In this document: in pieces, positions 1 through 9,703 of the stretch
How positions within the stretch are numbered: position 1 is the stretch's first letter
Layout: every line of letters begins with the position of its first letter
NCBI GenBank assembly: GCA_008931825.1
Contig: QXVZ01013760.1
Location: 5,933-31,540 of the forward strand
Origin: Phallusia fumigata
Lineage: Eukaryota; Chordata; Ascidiacea; Phlebobranchia; Ascidiidae
Direction: 5' to 3'
DNA length: 25,608 nucleotides
Position numbers and translations under genes: made by a program
Notes under the pieces: generated by a model
Database searches by the model: none
What the model saw: only the letters and a program-made list of their open reading frames with translations
What the model was told of the DNA's origin: nothing

Positions 1-28
1 CCAAAAAATCACCAGTTACCAATGTCGA

Positions 29-101
29 TGACGTCACTGTTGATGACGACACAACGCGCGCGCTTGAAGTAACGTCACTGACAAGTGTATGACACGTGTC
101 A
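29..101. promoter_or_regulatory. CRE and palindromic E-box cluster
   Basis: A perfect CRE palindrome TGACGTCA lies at 29-36, a half-site AACGTCAC at 71-78, and a perfect 12-base palindrome TGACACGTGTCA with a core CACGTG E-box at 90-101. CREs bind CREB/ATF and E-boxes bind bHLH-ZIP factors of the USF/MYC/MITF kind. Three such sites in 73 bases look like part of a promoter, but no start codon nearby identifies the gene served; it may lie beyond the left edge. Confidence 0.4.
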
Positions 102-999
102 ACAAAATTGTGGTTAAAGCTGAATAGAAATTCGCTGTGTTTATGCTTCAGTGCTTTCTGGCAACCTATTTTCGTGTGCAGTCTTTTACAAAGGTTTAAT
201 TTTAAATGCTTTCACCCTCCTAAACCACGGTAGACTTCTCGGGAACTTCTCCTGAGGTCAGGGAATCACAAATCGGTGAAAATTGAAACCAGCAAATCTG
301 TGCTCTATGAGCTGCCTACTGTTGGTTTTGCTTGGTTATCTTGACAACCACCATATTCAATATTCAGAACACTATACCATTTCATGTGTTAAATAGTATT
401 TTTGACTGGTGTTTTTGAGTTTCTAGTTTCCCGCTGGTCACGAGGAAAATGTAACAATTGTGTCACTGTGAATTGTGTGGTTATACACGGTGTTTCAAAA
501 CGTGTTTAAAACAAATATGAACGTACATTTTTCACCGTCAGCAGCTTATGCACGCCTACGTTCTTTTATCCGCTTTCTTTTCATTTCATTTTTCCGTTGT
601 ACTTCTGTGTGCTTGATTCATATGATCCGCCTTATTCAAACGAATTCGCCAGCATCCTCTGCTAGTTAACTATGGATTCATTGTTTGCATTTGGGAGTTT
701 TCCCACAAAGAACTTAAGAACGTAAATAAACAAATTTTTGAAGTGTTAATTTCTGAGATCCCTAGGTGATCATGCTGACCGACGACAATTCTAACAGAAT
801 CAGCCTTTCTAGATTTTCTGCTAGGCAAGGCGAATGTTAAAATTTTTGTCTACACCAGAATTCGTATATGAGATGAACATTATAATCCCAAAGCACTTTA
901 ACCACCAGTTTTCTTCGTCCGGTTAAACCAGAATCAGTGAACCATTTTTTTGTGCAAAACAACGATACAGTTTTATGTATGGTTTTTGGGTTTAATATA
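102..999. other. Intergenic stretch, no gene seen
   Basis: AT-rich sequence with only short open frames lacking recognisable domains, signal peptides or paired splice sites. The open frames near 475-669 and 937-1278 are not convincing: the second is antisense to the end of the glycosyltransferase gene. Confidence 0.5.
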
Positions 1000-1005
1000 T
1001 TTATT
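1000..1005 (-). terminator. Poly(A) signal of GT49 gene
   Basis: TTTATT on the plus strand reads AATAAA on the minus strand, about 100 bases after the stop codon of the glycosyltransferase. Distance and orientation fit a normal metazoan polyadenylation signal. Confidence 0.55.
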
Positions 1006-1106
1006 TTTGCTTTTCTTGGACAACGTGCAACGCCCAAAACTTCATGGAAATGCTGCAGTTTGGGTGACAACAAGGGTAGTTTCCCACCGCTGTTTCCAGA
1101 GTTGTT

Positions 1107-2772
1107 TCAGTGGGGTTTACTTTTCTTTTGCAAGTTTTTCTTCCATTTATACCAAATCATAGTGTTGTGTTTTAACTGCAGTTTTTTTATTCCTTGTGTC
1201 GAAGATTTCCAACCATCATGCACAACAAACGCGTTGGCCAGGACAGCAAATTTGTACCCGGCTAGGGCGGTTTCATAAGACTGCAAGGAAACGGAAACGG
1301 TTAACACACAGGCTTATTTGGTTTTCAAAGACCAGGTCAAATCAAAAAAGGGTCTCAGAATCGTTGTTTTGCACAATTATTTTGGAGAGCAAATTACCTG
1401 ACTGACTTTGTTGTACCCGTAACCTCTGAACTGTTCGGGAAACAAAGGTATAGTGGTCGGAGCGATGACGTACGGTTCAAACGGCAATTTCCATTTCAAG
1501 TAATGAGACACAGCAATGTCAGTTTCGCCACGTTGCTGCTTGATCCGACAAGACTGAAACCAAAGCTCGTAGTTGGTGTGGTGATAACACGTTTTGCACC
1601 ATTCGTGGAATACGCGAAGCGCCATTGTGATGTCGTAGTGGTAGAAGAGGTCTTTCATGGTGCGAGGTAGATTTTCTGAAACGGATTGGTACTCGAAAGC
1701 AGGAAGGACGTAGATCACATCAGACGACGTATTGAAAATGCTGTAACGCTTGGCAAATTGTAAAAACATTTCCCTCAGATTTTCCGACACAACCAAATCT
1801 ATGTCCAAGGTAAGATGCCAATCAGTCTTTGTGTTGTTGCGTGCGATGTTGCGTAACACGTTAACTGGGAACCAGTTGCTTGCATCAATTCCAGGGTCGC
1901 TCTTGCTCGTGCGCAGTTTTGCAAGAAATATTTCGCTTGATGACGCATAGGTTTTACTTGCTGAATTATCCTCGTCACAGGATAATCGCAATGAATCAGT
2001 GCCAACTTCATCTGTGCAGATTTCGTCGCGTTTGTCCCGTGGACAGGCGAAATGCCAGGTCACGTGTTTTCGAATGAGAGCAAAGCACGACCGCAATTGA
2101 AATATTGTGGAAACCACGTGATCCAGACTTGTGCACTGGAGGTAAAGCAAAACATTGAATCCAAAAACATAGGATTATTTTTAGACGTTTCTGAATAGAC
2201 CGTTGACTACATGGATCACTGCGGTTTCACAGAACTACTAATTGTTAAAGTTGTTTGTTTACAAATCACAACAGCGATTAATAGAAATGCCCAAAAATGT
2301 TTAGAAAGCTATGGGCTTCGCCCAAAACGAGTTTCGTGACAATAAAGTGTTCTACCTAGTATCCAGACTTCTTCATGTTAGCAGCATAAAAAATATTTAT
2401 TGGAACCTATGTCGCACGTCCAACAACATTTTCACACATTGTTAAAAATATCTAAAAAATGTTTCTGTGCATGACTGTTTAAAGCGCGGTAAATATGCTT
2501 TACTTGCGCAAAAAAATAGAGGGGACGGGCGTATCAGACAACTTCCGTATACACTCTTATAAACAATAAACACCTGCACTTACATTGCTGTGGTAAATAA
2601 CAGCTTCAATCGGGCCTTTCCAAAGTTCTGCCAAATTGTGGATGTAATGCAACCTAGAGATATCACCCTGGACAAGCAACGAGACGTCTTCTTTGCCTGG
2701 CGTGACTTCCGATCTTATCATGTTGTTGAGTAAGATTAAAAACTCATCTTCGCCGATTTTGTGTAGCCTTTG
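1107..2772 (-). CDS. GT49 glycosyltransferase, B4GAT1-like, three exons seen
   Basis: Minus-strand exons are 2584-2772 (63 codons), 1398-2135 (246 codons) and 1107-1280 (57 codons plus stop). Splices are all phase 0 with clean GT-AG ends: donor GTAAGT at 2583, acceptor CCAG before 2135, donor GTAATT at 1397, acceptor GCAG before 1280. The product resembles beta-1,4-glucuronyltransferase 1 and the second domain of LARGE (family GT49), Golgi type II membrane enzymes that prime matriglycan on alpha-dystroglycan. Visible family landmarks are the DVSLLVQ...WKGPI segment in the first exon, WFPVNVLRNIAR, the metal-binding DxD as LTLDIDL (DID at 1797-1805), VLPAFEY, the PFEPYVIA segment, FRGYGYNKVSQ, and FVVHDGWK near the C terminus. 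The 366 residues seen lack the cytosolic tail and membrane anchor. The 36-base duplication at the N (2782) blurs the start of the first exon; I take the copy nearer the gene as coding. The exact subfamily is uncertain. Confidence 0.85.
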
Positions 2773-2818
2773 CTGAAAACANATCTTCGCCGATTTTGTG
2801 TAACTTTTGCTGAAAACA
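2746..2818. repeat. 36-base direct duplication across an N
   Basis: Positions 2746-2781 and 2783-2818 are the same 36 bases with two substitutions, separated by the single N at 2782. Each copy contains the 3' splice acceptor and first codons of the glycosyltransferase exon. The pattern fits two allelic contig ends laid side by side rather than a real duplication. Confidence 0.8.
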
Positions 2819-2870
2819 GTTGATTCTAGGACAAAAAGCGTTTTGTAAAATATCAAATTAACGTTTTAAT

Positions 2871-3230
2871 CAGAGGTGTCCAAAGCTGGGTTAAATGCAG
2901 CCCGCAGCGGCATTTTAGGTGGCCCGCGACTGTAGTTTCAAATGGCGTGGAACATGACCCGCTAAAATTTAGATTAGGTTTTTTGGGTAAAGCGACTAAT
3001 TTCGACTTCATGCAAAAGTTTTCGATTTATTTACCGGCAAGAAGAAGTACTGATAGAAGTACATGGATTGAACAAAAATTCCAAAAAGTTTATTAGGTCG
3101 TTATGCAGTTGTGTAGGCTATTTGCACATTAGACTTGTGGTTAACAAATTAGGAAAAAACGCGGGCCCGCGGAGACTTCACCAGATTAAAATTGGTCCTT
3201 ATCACAAACAGTTTGGATTGGACACCCCTG
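2871..3230. mobile_element. Non-autonomous hAT element (MITE) with TSD
   Basis: The 360-base element begins CAGAGGTGTCCAAAGC and ends with the inverse of CAGGGGTGTCCAATCC, typical hAT terminal inverted repeats. It is flanked by 8-base target-site copies, GTTTTAAT (2863-2870) and GTTTAAAT (3231-3238), one mismatch. Subterminal GGCCCGC motifs appear near both ends, as in many hAT elements. There is no transposase frame, so it depended on an autonomous relative. If the upstream exon at 3276-3389 is real, the element sits in an intron of the glycosyltransferase gene. Confidence 0.85.
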
Positions 3231-3275
3231 GTTTAAATATTCAACAACTGATGTTCAAAAAGAAAAGCAAGGTAC

Positions 3276-3389
3276 CAATAGTGAGCCTAGTGCAAACGTA
3301 GCAAATTTAAGAGACGTCGAACAAAAGAAAAAAATCTTTAACGGAAAAAGTAACGTCCTTAAAGTAAACGTTTGCATATAGTTGTGCAT
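3276..3389 (-). CDS. Candidate N-terminal anchor exon of GT49 gene
   Basis: A minus-strand ATG at 3389-3387 opens 38 codons (begins MHNYMQTF) rich in Leu, Phe and Ile, plausibly a type II signal anchor. The reading frame reaches a GT donor (TTG|GTACC at 3275) in phase 0, the phase needed to join the 2584-2772 exon. Joined, the protein would be 404 residues, close to the roughly 415 of vertebrate B4GAT1. The support is frame, hydrophobicity and length only; no homology is visible in this segment, so the true first exon could be elsewhere. Confidence 0.3.
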
Positions 3390-3494
3390 TGCGCAGTTTT
3401 AATTGAAGAAATTCCGACCAAAATTTATTTTAAACTCTCCTACACGAAAGTTTGCTTTGTTACCCAGTTATATTGAGTCATACCGTTACAGGAT

Positions 3495-3837
3495 ATGAAT
3501 AAAGGCTACCTATTGTCTCTAATTGCATTGCGTGCGCTTGCTTCAGCTATTGAAGTAGACACTAACAAGGATGGGAGTACTGTACGTATTGAGTTGTGGG
3601 TACCCCGCACCTCGATGCGACAGTCGTATTGTAACTATTGATATTTTTGCTGCGTACCGTGCCATACTGCCATCCTTGGATATTAGGTATTTAAGAGTTT
3701 CGTTCCATCAAGTACAAGATGACTTACTTGACTGGTCGCATGGTATGGTTTGTTCCAAAACGTTTTACCACAATAACTGTGGTAATTATTATAACCAATA
3801 CTTGAAAGACGAGGGTGTAACGATGGTTTGTCCTTAA
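3495..3837 (+). CDS. Candidate small secreted protein, two exons
   Basis: Exon 1 is 3495-3595 and exon 2 is 3687-3837, joined across a 91-base GT-AG intron (donor GTGGGT, acceptor TATTAG) in matching phase, giving 83 residues. The N terminus MNKGYLLSLIALRALASA is a good signal peptide, with likely cleavage before IEVDTNKDG. The mature part is hydrophilic, with three cysteines near the C terminus (MVCSKTF, NNCGNYY, MVCP). An AATAAA lies 39 bases after the stop, which supports a real transcript end. I do not recognise the family. Without splicing, exon 1 closes after 48 codons and the second exon belongs to an 88-codon frame starting at 3571. The three cysteines suggest extracellular disulphides or a partner, but no function can be given. 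Confidence 0.45.
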
Positions 3838-3875
3838 TTTACAGAGTTTCATCATATTTTCAATTCACTGGTTGA

Positions 3876-3881
3876 AATAAA
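3876..3881 (+). terminator. Poly(A) signal of small secreted gene
   Basis: AATAAA lies 39 bases downstream of the TAA at 3835-3837, properly placed for the candidate secreted protein. Confidence 0.4.
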
Positions 3882-4570
3882 ACCTGGATTGCTCGATAGG
3901 AAGCTATGATGGTCCTAACAAAAGCAAACTTCCGATTTTCGTTTACTTTTACGTGTGCAAAACACCTGCCTAATTGCATCTTTATACCACAAGAATCTGC
4001 AATAAAAACTTTTACTTTCTAAACTTTTACTTGAGCTCTGTCGAACACTAACTAAAACTATTTCATCCCAATAAAGGAGAGATGTAATTTTCCCATTAAA
4101 GTAAACACGAATGCAAACGCCCGCTCGATTTTCGGAGTTTTTGCCTCGAGGTGCAGATTAAAAAGATTATGCAGGTGCGGGTGGAATCGGTGAATACAAA
4201 AACCAACGCTGCACGGAGCCGATAATCTTATTTGGCTGCTCCCAATTAAAATTAAACTCAAAAAGCTAAAAACGGAACAATGTAAAACACCACTTGCAAA
4301 CTAAAGGAGCAGCATTCTCCATCGTTTTCTTTACAAATAATATTCCTAACATTTCAATAGCATCCAACAAACACCACATCTCTTAATGCCCTTCAACTAA
4401 CAGGTTTAGATGATGCGATATTAATCCAACAACAAGGTTTTAACAAAAGCAAACATGCAACTGTATAGTAGAAAACTTATGCAAATAGAGGCAGCGTTTT
4501 GCATTCAGGTTACACAATCACCAATTCGGAAACAGCGACGGAAAGACTTAGCGGTACACGTCTTCGTCAT
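3882..4570. other. Intergenic stretch, no gene seen
   Basis: AT-rich sequence without convincing coding potential. The only sizeable frame is 67 codons on the minus strand at 4058-4261; it has no recognisable motif. Confidence 0.4.
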
Positions 4571-4732
4571 CTGTTTTTTGCATGCAAAGCAGCGTTATGT
4601 AACAAACATAGACGTTTGAGCGCTATGCAACAAAGATATCCTATTGTGCGTTATGCAACAAACATATCATATCTCGCGGGATACTTTAAAAGACCAAAAA
4701 GACGTCTTTGAAAGACTAAAAAGACGTTTTGG
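4571..4732. repeat. Short degenerate direct repeats
   Basis: Three imperfect copies of a roughly 19-base motif (form GCGTTATGCAACAAACATA) occur about 30 bases apart between 4593 and 4668. They are followed by two copies of a motif with core AAAGACTAAAAAGACGT between 4690 and 4732. This is local tandem-repeat expansion with no evident function. Confidence 0.5.
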
Positions 4733-4974
4733 CGGACAACTACGAGATTTTTTGTCACACAATGAGAAAAAATAAGTTAGTGCAATAGTGGAATACATGG
4801 GGATGTGTACAAATTTAACCTGAATTCCAAGTTTGTGAGCTAAACTCTATTAATTCTTATAAGAACAAGTTCTTAGATCTTTCACAAGAACATCGCTTCT
4901 CGACTCTTTAGAGCTAAGATCAAATGATTGCCTTCCCATGCAACACTACACACGCAGTCCAGACTGAAAGCCGA

Positions 4975-5445
4975 TCCGACGTGTAATTTCCATTGTCGGC
5001 GTGTGTTGTTATATCGGTTACGGCCGCGGCTCGGTGTCTGGTTGTTCCCTTTGGGAAGGCCAGCACTCCCGTCACTACGGCGGGATTGGGTTTTAGCCCC
5101 CACCGTTCTTCCCCTTACTCGGTGGAGGGAGGTTTGCGCCTCCTAGCGGGTCAGCGCCCTACCCATGGCGCTGTACCTCGCGTTTTAACCGAACCTTCTT
5201 TTTTTCTATGGGAGTATGGAATCAGGGTGCGCCTTCGTGCCGCCCTGTATTCCCACCTTCACCTTCCGGCGACGGAAGAGGCCGTGGTTGCACACCAGCC
5301 CTAGTGGCAAGGTAAAAGATCTCGACCTTAGCCTTATAACGTCTCAACGTTGCGCAGCTATTTCCGGCTTTGTGATTGTTTTAGTGAAATTGGGTCGCTA
5401 TTATTTCTTTCACCGAGCGAAATAAACTCAACTCAACTCAACAGT
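4975..5445 (+). mobile_element. Probable 3' end of a non-LTR retrotransposon
   Basis: A block of about 470 bases is far more GC-rich than its surroundings and ends in the simple repeat ACTCA (three to four units, about 5425-5445). Just before the tail, complementary segments (GTGAAA...TTTCAC and TCGCTATTATTTC...GAGCGAAATAA) can fold into a stem-loop. A 3' stem-loop followed by a short tandem-repeat tail is typical of several LINE clades and the SINEs that borrow their tails. No reverse-transcriptase frame is present, and no clear pol III A or B boxes were seen, so a 5'-truncated LINE 3' UTR is favoured over a tRNA SINE. The left boundary is approximate. Confidence 0.55.
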
Positions 5446-6030
5446 TCTGACATCAACTGTTTTTGTTTTATGTGCATCCAACTGCTCTTCTTGTGGCTCC
5501 TCACAACACTGTAAAAACAATGTTTAAGACTATAGAATCGCTTGTGCCAATACGGTCAATATAGGTCAATATAGAGAATGACGAAAAAGAAGTTTATGTG
5601 TATTTGTATTAACTTATGTAAGCTATGTGAAGTTCTTTATATTGGTTAGAATCAAAAACAAATATAGCAACCGACTGACTGATCAACTTTTAAACAACAA
5701 TCTTTGTACTGCATCCTCGAAGCTTACACCTTATTTTGACAAAATTATTGTATTTTGTGGCAGATAGTCGTTAAACTTAAACGGTGCATTCGCATGAATT
5801 ATGGTCTATCTGACTATCTTTGTGATAGCGTTTCAAATGCTTTGCGGGTGGGCCGCGGACCATCGGCAGGAAGGCGCTGTATTGAAACAATCATCAAGCC
5901 GGAAAGAGCTGCGCATTGGCGCAAAACAGCGCAAAACAGTTTGAAACCACAGGTAAACCAATGGGTGAACTGGTGCACAACCTACTCAAAAATTTTCAGA
6001 AAATTTTGACGATTCTTCCTTGACAAAACT
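5446..6030. other. Intergenic stretch, no gene seen
   Basis: An open frame of about 84 codons ends near 6009 but shows no domain, signal peptide or splice context. Nothing else is recognisable. Confidence 0.4.
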
Positions 6031-6038
6031 GTGTAGAC

Positions 6039-6516
6039 CAGCGGTTCCCGACCCGGGGTCGCAGAGTTTTTTCTGGGGGGTTAGTTTTTTCTGGGGGGTA
6101 GCGACATACTTGCGCTAGATAGCTGCGCAACGTTAGGATGTGATATTTCTACAAACGCAGACAGATCTGTGATATTTTTGTGACTTTTAACCACACATAG
6201 GTTACAACTGGTTTGGCCTGCATCACTTGTCTTGTCAGGTACAATAAGCAGTAGGCTATGTGCCCATAGCTAACTACACAGGTATTATCATTGAAACATC
6301 ACAGTAATTATTGTCATAAACAATGAAATTCTCAGGCTATGGCCATGAAGTTGCAAAGCCAGCCGTCTCATTGAGCAAAAGTGATTGCAAATAAATGATA
6401 TACTGTAAAATTCAGTTTGATTGATCTTGTTGTCTAGAAAATAATGGTTGGTCGGGTCACAAGATATTTTAAATCATTATAGGGGGTCACCAGTCAGAAA
6501 AGGTTGCAAACCACTG
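6039..6516. mobile_element. Second non-autonomous hAT element with TSD
   Basis: The 478-base element starts CAGCGGTTCCCGACC and ends with the inverse of CAGTGGTTTGCAACC, the CAGNGGTT-type terminus common in hAT elements. Flanking 8-base duplications are GTGTAGAC (6031-6038) and GTGTACAC (6517-6524), one mismatch. Subterminal G-rich segments (GGGGTCGC on the left, GGGGGTCACC near the right) are also usual. No transposase frame is present. The termini differ from the element at 2871-3230, so the two belong to different hAT subfamilies. Confidence 0.85.
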
Positions 6517-6619
6517 GTGTACACAAACCGGTTTCGAAAAGAAAAAACAAAAAATGTGTCTCCCTTTAGAAAATCAATAATAGGCATACCATCTGCAGCA
6601 ATCATTGATTTCATTGGAA

Positions 6620-6625
6620 TTTATT
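6620..6625 (-). terminator. Poly(A) signal of CCDC191-like gene
   Basis: TTTATT on the plus strand reads AATAAA on the minus strand, about 150 bases after the stop codon at 6778, outside the hAT element. Confidence 0.5.
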
Positions 6626-6777
6626 TTTTGTTTGTGCACAAACAAAAACATCAAAATGATGCGTCAAAAATTTTGTTGACTGGAGCATACAGTCATAGTT
6701 TTTAGTCCAAACTAATCCAAGCTTTGCTTGTACCTACTAACATTTACACCGAGAATTTGTCAAAAGAAACATTGAAA

Positions 6778-9099
6778 TTACTCATCGGGACAGAAGTCTG
6801 GTAATAGCTCTGTAATTTTTCTGCGCATATCAGATACATGCCTTGAACGATCTTTTTCCCTTGCTAAACCATAGTGATGATTCAGCAACAATTTGAAACC
6901 CAACTTAAGCAACCGCTTTTTATCTTGCTCCTGTGCAAGTTCCTCCTTGTTAAACAACTGAAGTTGCTCATTGGTTGTGAAGATTTTCCACGCTGCCAAA
7001 TATTTTTTTTTAATGACGTAAAAATAATGTAAGTCAGCCTTTTTCTCCTGAATAAACACAATCTCACCATAGGCCAACCATTGTTTGAAAGCATGCTTCT
7101 TTGTAAGGTATATACAATAATTGTCAGCTTTAGTTTCCTTAATAGCACATCTTCTCCGGGATGCAGATAACCACATAAAGAAAGCAGCTTCTACCACATT
7201 CCTTTGCCAATTTGTTTTTGCTGAAACTTCCATCTGGTTGATTTTGGATATATACTCTTTCCAAGGTTTGAGACCAAATTTTACCATTAATGTTCTTCTG
7301 TAATGTTGATCAGCTTTAACATGCAAAGCTCGCATTCGGGCCTGAAATTCTTTTTTTTCCTGCAACTGCTGTTCTTTTGCCCTTTTTGCCTCCTGTGCTG
7401 CTTGAAGTTTTCTTTGTTTTTCCTCCTTTTCTTGCTTTATTCTTTCTGCTTCCTCTTTTTCCAGTTGATTAGCTTTCTCCCTTTCTTTCTCTTTTCTTCT
7501 TTCCAGCAATTCCTGCCTTCGTTTGACCCTCTCTGCAGCTCGTTTTTCCATCTCAGTTAAGGCTCTTGGTCTTTGTGTGGATACCAGTTCTCCCTTCTGT
7601 TTTATTGGTGTTTTCTTTCTCACAGGTAAAGTATAGTGTTGTGTTTCCATAATTTGGTCCACCACCTCAAGCGGGTGTTGGTAGTTATTTTCATTATGAT
7701 CAATTTTCCTTTCTTCAGTTGTTGCTTGATGTTTTCTGGGTGCTACTCTGTTCCCATCGCCCACTGCTAGATTTGGTTGCAGTTGTAGCATCTGAGTTTT
7801 GGACATTTTCTTTACATCCATTTTTGTTAATTGCCATGCTGGCTTACACCTTGGCCTTTGCTGTGATTTTTTTGGAGTTACAAACTGTGCAGGGGTATCT
7901 TCTATTATACTGGGTGGATAGGAGGAACTGTCTTCAAAACACTCGACTACAAGGTCATCTTCAACATGCTTTTGTATTTTCTTGTTTACAACAGCACCAA
8001 GAAGAGCTTCCATCTTGGCCTTGGTGGACTCATGAGCTTTCCAAATGTCTTTGCTACAAACATTTGCTTTAACAAAAGTTCTCCATGCCTTAAAGTATCT
8101 TTTCAAAGTTGCTTTGCTATATTTTATGTCTGCAAGGTGCTCTTGCAGTTTTACTTGTCGCATGTTGGTTTCATGTAGTTTTGAAGAACGGTTTGATGTC
8201 TGCACCATGGTATACTTTCTCCATGCATTCCAAACTCTCATTGTTGAGTTCCACTCTGATAAGGCCTTTGCCTTACCCATTGCAGCTTTGCGATCAAGTA
8301 CAACTTTAAACCAAGAAACAAAGAACAATTTTAAAGTACTTCTTTTGCGCTTTTGAATAGCCTTGTCAACGAAAAAACTGTGATCAATTTGCACTGTGCT
8401 AATTGTTTTTCTTGCACTTGCTTCATGTTTTTTCATTTCTTGCTTTTCCTTATCAGTCTGGTCATGAAGGTTGGGTTGGAAACTTTCTTTAGGACATGCA
8501 GGAGCTGCTGCTTGACACTTCATTGCATTTTTGCGCTGATCCTGGACAATCTTTCGTATCCTGTTCATTTCCTGTAAAATAGCATCTTCTTCCATCTTTT
8601 TCCTCATTTGCTCTTCCTTTACCTCCTGCTTTACAATGTCCTCTGCCACTTTCTTCATGTGTTGCTTTTGCATCAACAAATTCTGACGCCTTGCAGTTTC
8701 TTCTTGTCTCTTTCTTCGAGCTTCCTTAACCTGCTGATGACGAAGTTCCATTGTCATGACAGGTCTGACAAAGCTTGGTTTTTTAATAGGCTTCTCTTTA
8801 AGCAAATCCTTGCCATCAAACTGCAGACAGCTGTGCAGCCTTCGCATGACTGCATCACTTTCATTAGGCTGTTGAAGAAATGATTCAGCAGCATCGATAA
8901 CACTGCTAGTAGGGTTTGCTTCATCTGAAAGCAGGGATGAGAGGGTTACATACTTACTGAATGTTTTTTCATCCAAATGTTCACCAGCACTGATATCCAG
9001 GCCTGTCAGTTCACTGCACTGTTTATTAGTTAGCCATGATGACACAATGTCTTCAGCTTCTTGCTGTGCTTCATCTTGCAAGTAGTTATTACCAAACAT
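6778..9099 (-). CDS. CCDC191: CCDC191-like coiled-coil protein with SFI1-type Trp repeats
   Basis: A single uninterrupted frame of 773 codons runs from an ATG at 9099 to a TGA at 6778. Residues 10-35 (EAEDIVSSWLTN) and 116-135 (TMELRHQQVKEARRKRQ) match segments I recall as characteristic of vertebrate CCDC191 (about 936 residues). Charged coiled coils cover roughly 117-195 and 520-610. Two clusters of SFI1-like repeats, spaced Trp residues in KHAFKQWL / YLAAWK contexts, cover roughly 255-345 and 615-735. Such repeats in SFI1 and relatives bind centrin or form long helices at centrioles and cilia. The molecular role of CCDC191 itself is poorly known. The gene has no introns here, unlike its neighbours, and is head to head with CFAP77. 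Antisense frames at 7303-8883 are shadows of its Lys/Glu-rich codons. Confidence 0.85.
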   Translation of the reverse strand: MFGNNYLQDEAQQEAEDIVSSWLTNKQCSELTGLDISAGEHLDEKTFSKYVTLSSLLSDEANPTSSVIDAAESFLQQPNESDAVMRRLHSCLQFDGKDLLKEKPIKKPSFVRPVMTMELRHQQVKEARRKRQEETARRQNLLMQKQHMKKVAEDIVKQEVKEEQMRKKMEEDAILQEMNRIRKIVQDQRKNAMKCQAAAPACPKESFQPNLHDQTDKEKQEMKKHEASARKTISTVQIDHSFFVDKAIQKRKRSTLKLFFVSWFKVVLDRKAAMGKAKALSEWNSTMRVWNAWRKYTMVQTSNRSSKLHETNMRQVKLQEHLADIKYSKATLKRYFKAWRTFVKANVCSKDIWKAHESTKAKMEALLGAVVNKKIQKHVEDDLVVECFEDSSSYPPSIIEDTPAQFVTPKKSQQRPRCKPAWQLTKMDVKKMSKTQMLQLQPNLAVGDGNRVAPRKHQATTEERKIDHNENNYQHPLEVVDQIMETQHYTLPVRKKTPIKQKGELVSTQRPRALTEMEKRAAERVKRRQELLERRKEKEREKANQLEKEEAERIKQEKEEKQRKLQAAQEAKRAKEQQLQEKKEFQARMRALHVKADQHYRRTLMVKFGLKPWKEYISKINQMEVSAKTNWQRNVVEAAFFMWLSASRRRCAIKETKADNYCIYLTKKHAFKQWLAYGEIVFIQEKKADLHYFYVIKKKYLAAWKIFTTNEQLQLFNKEELAQEQDKKRLLKLGFKLLLNHHYGLAREKDRSRHVSDMRRKITELLPDFCPDE

Positions 9100-9688
9100 T
9101 CTCGTGGGTATTTATAACATTATTAGTTCAAAAAACCTTGTTTAGGGTTGTAAAATTACAAGGTATAAAAGTTCAATGAAATGCTACTCACTGCAAAATA
9201 CTGTTGATGTGTTACTAAATGAAAATTGTAGATACGTGGTTATTCGTCAACCTTAATAAAACTTCAAATCCTAGTTACTTTACTGATTTAAAATGCAAAA
9301 TTTTCGCACGTATTTTTTAATGTGTATTTTTTATCAATTTCTGTTTTTTTTTTCATTTAAAACTAAACACTCACTTAAAACTGTTTGCATAAAATTAACC
9401 GGTATTTAACTCTTACATGGTTTTAATTTAAAACACCAACACACCAAACAGAAATTCGAAAAGTAAACAAAACATAGTATAAAGGCGTTAAATAACCGAA
9501 ACTTCAGAAGTACAGTTGGATTCTGGCATAGTTGTTAGTACATTGTATTTTAATGCTTTAAACCAAAAACGCAATTTAAACAAAGGTAAACAAAACTGTA
9601 GTTTTTCTTAGATAAGTACCATCATATCAATTTCATTAAATTGTTGTACAGACACATTTATTTTTGTTTCTCCGCGGGTTTTGTAAAT

Positions 9689-9703
9689 GTTATCCATGGC
9701 AAC
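9689..9703. promoter_or_regulatory. X-box-like site 1
   Basis: GTTATCCATGGCAAC keeps the perfect right half GGCAAC of the RFX consensus GTTGCCATGGCAAC. The left half carries one extra base. RFX factors activate ciliary genes through such imperfect inverted repeats. Confidence 0.4.

Noticed and set aside
2309-2321. TGGGCTTCGCCCA hairpin
   Set aside because: A five-base stem in an intron is too short to support a functional call.
4993-5425. Overlapping frames of 69-103 codons
   Set aside because: They lie in the GC-rich retrotransposon 3' end; GC-rich sequence has few stops, and no RT or other domain is visible.
7303-8883. Chain of plus-strand frames rich in Phe, Leu and Ser
   Set aside because: They are antisense to the Lys/Glu/Arg-rich CCDC191-like coding sequence, which produces such frames automatically.
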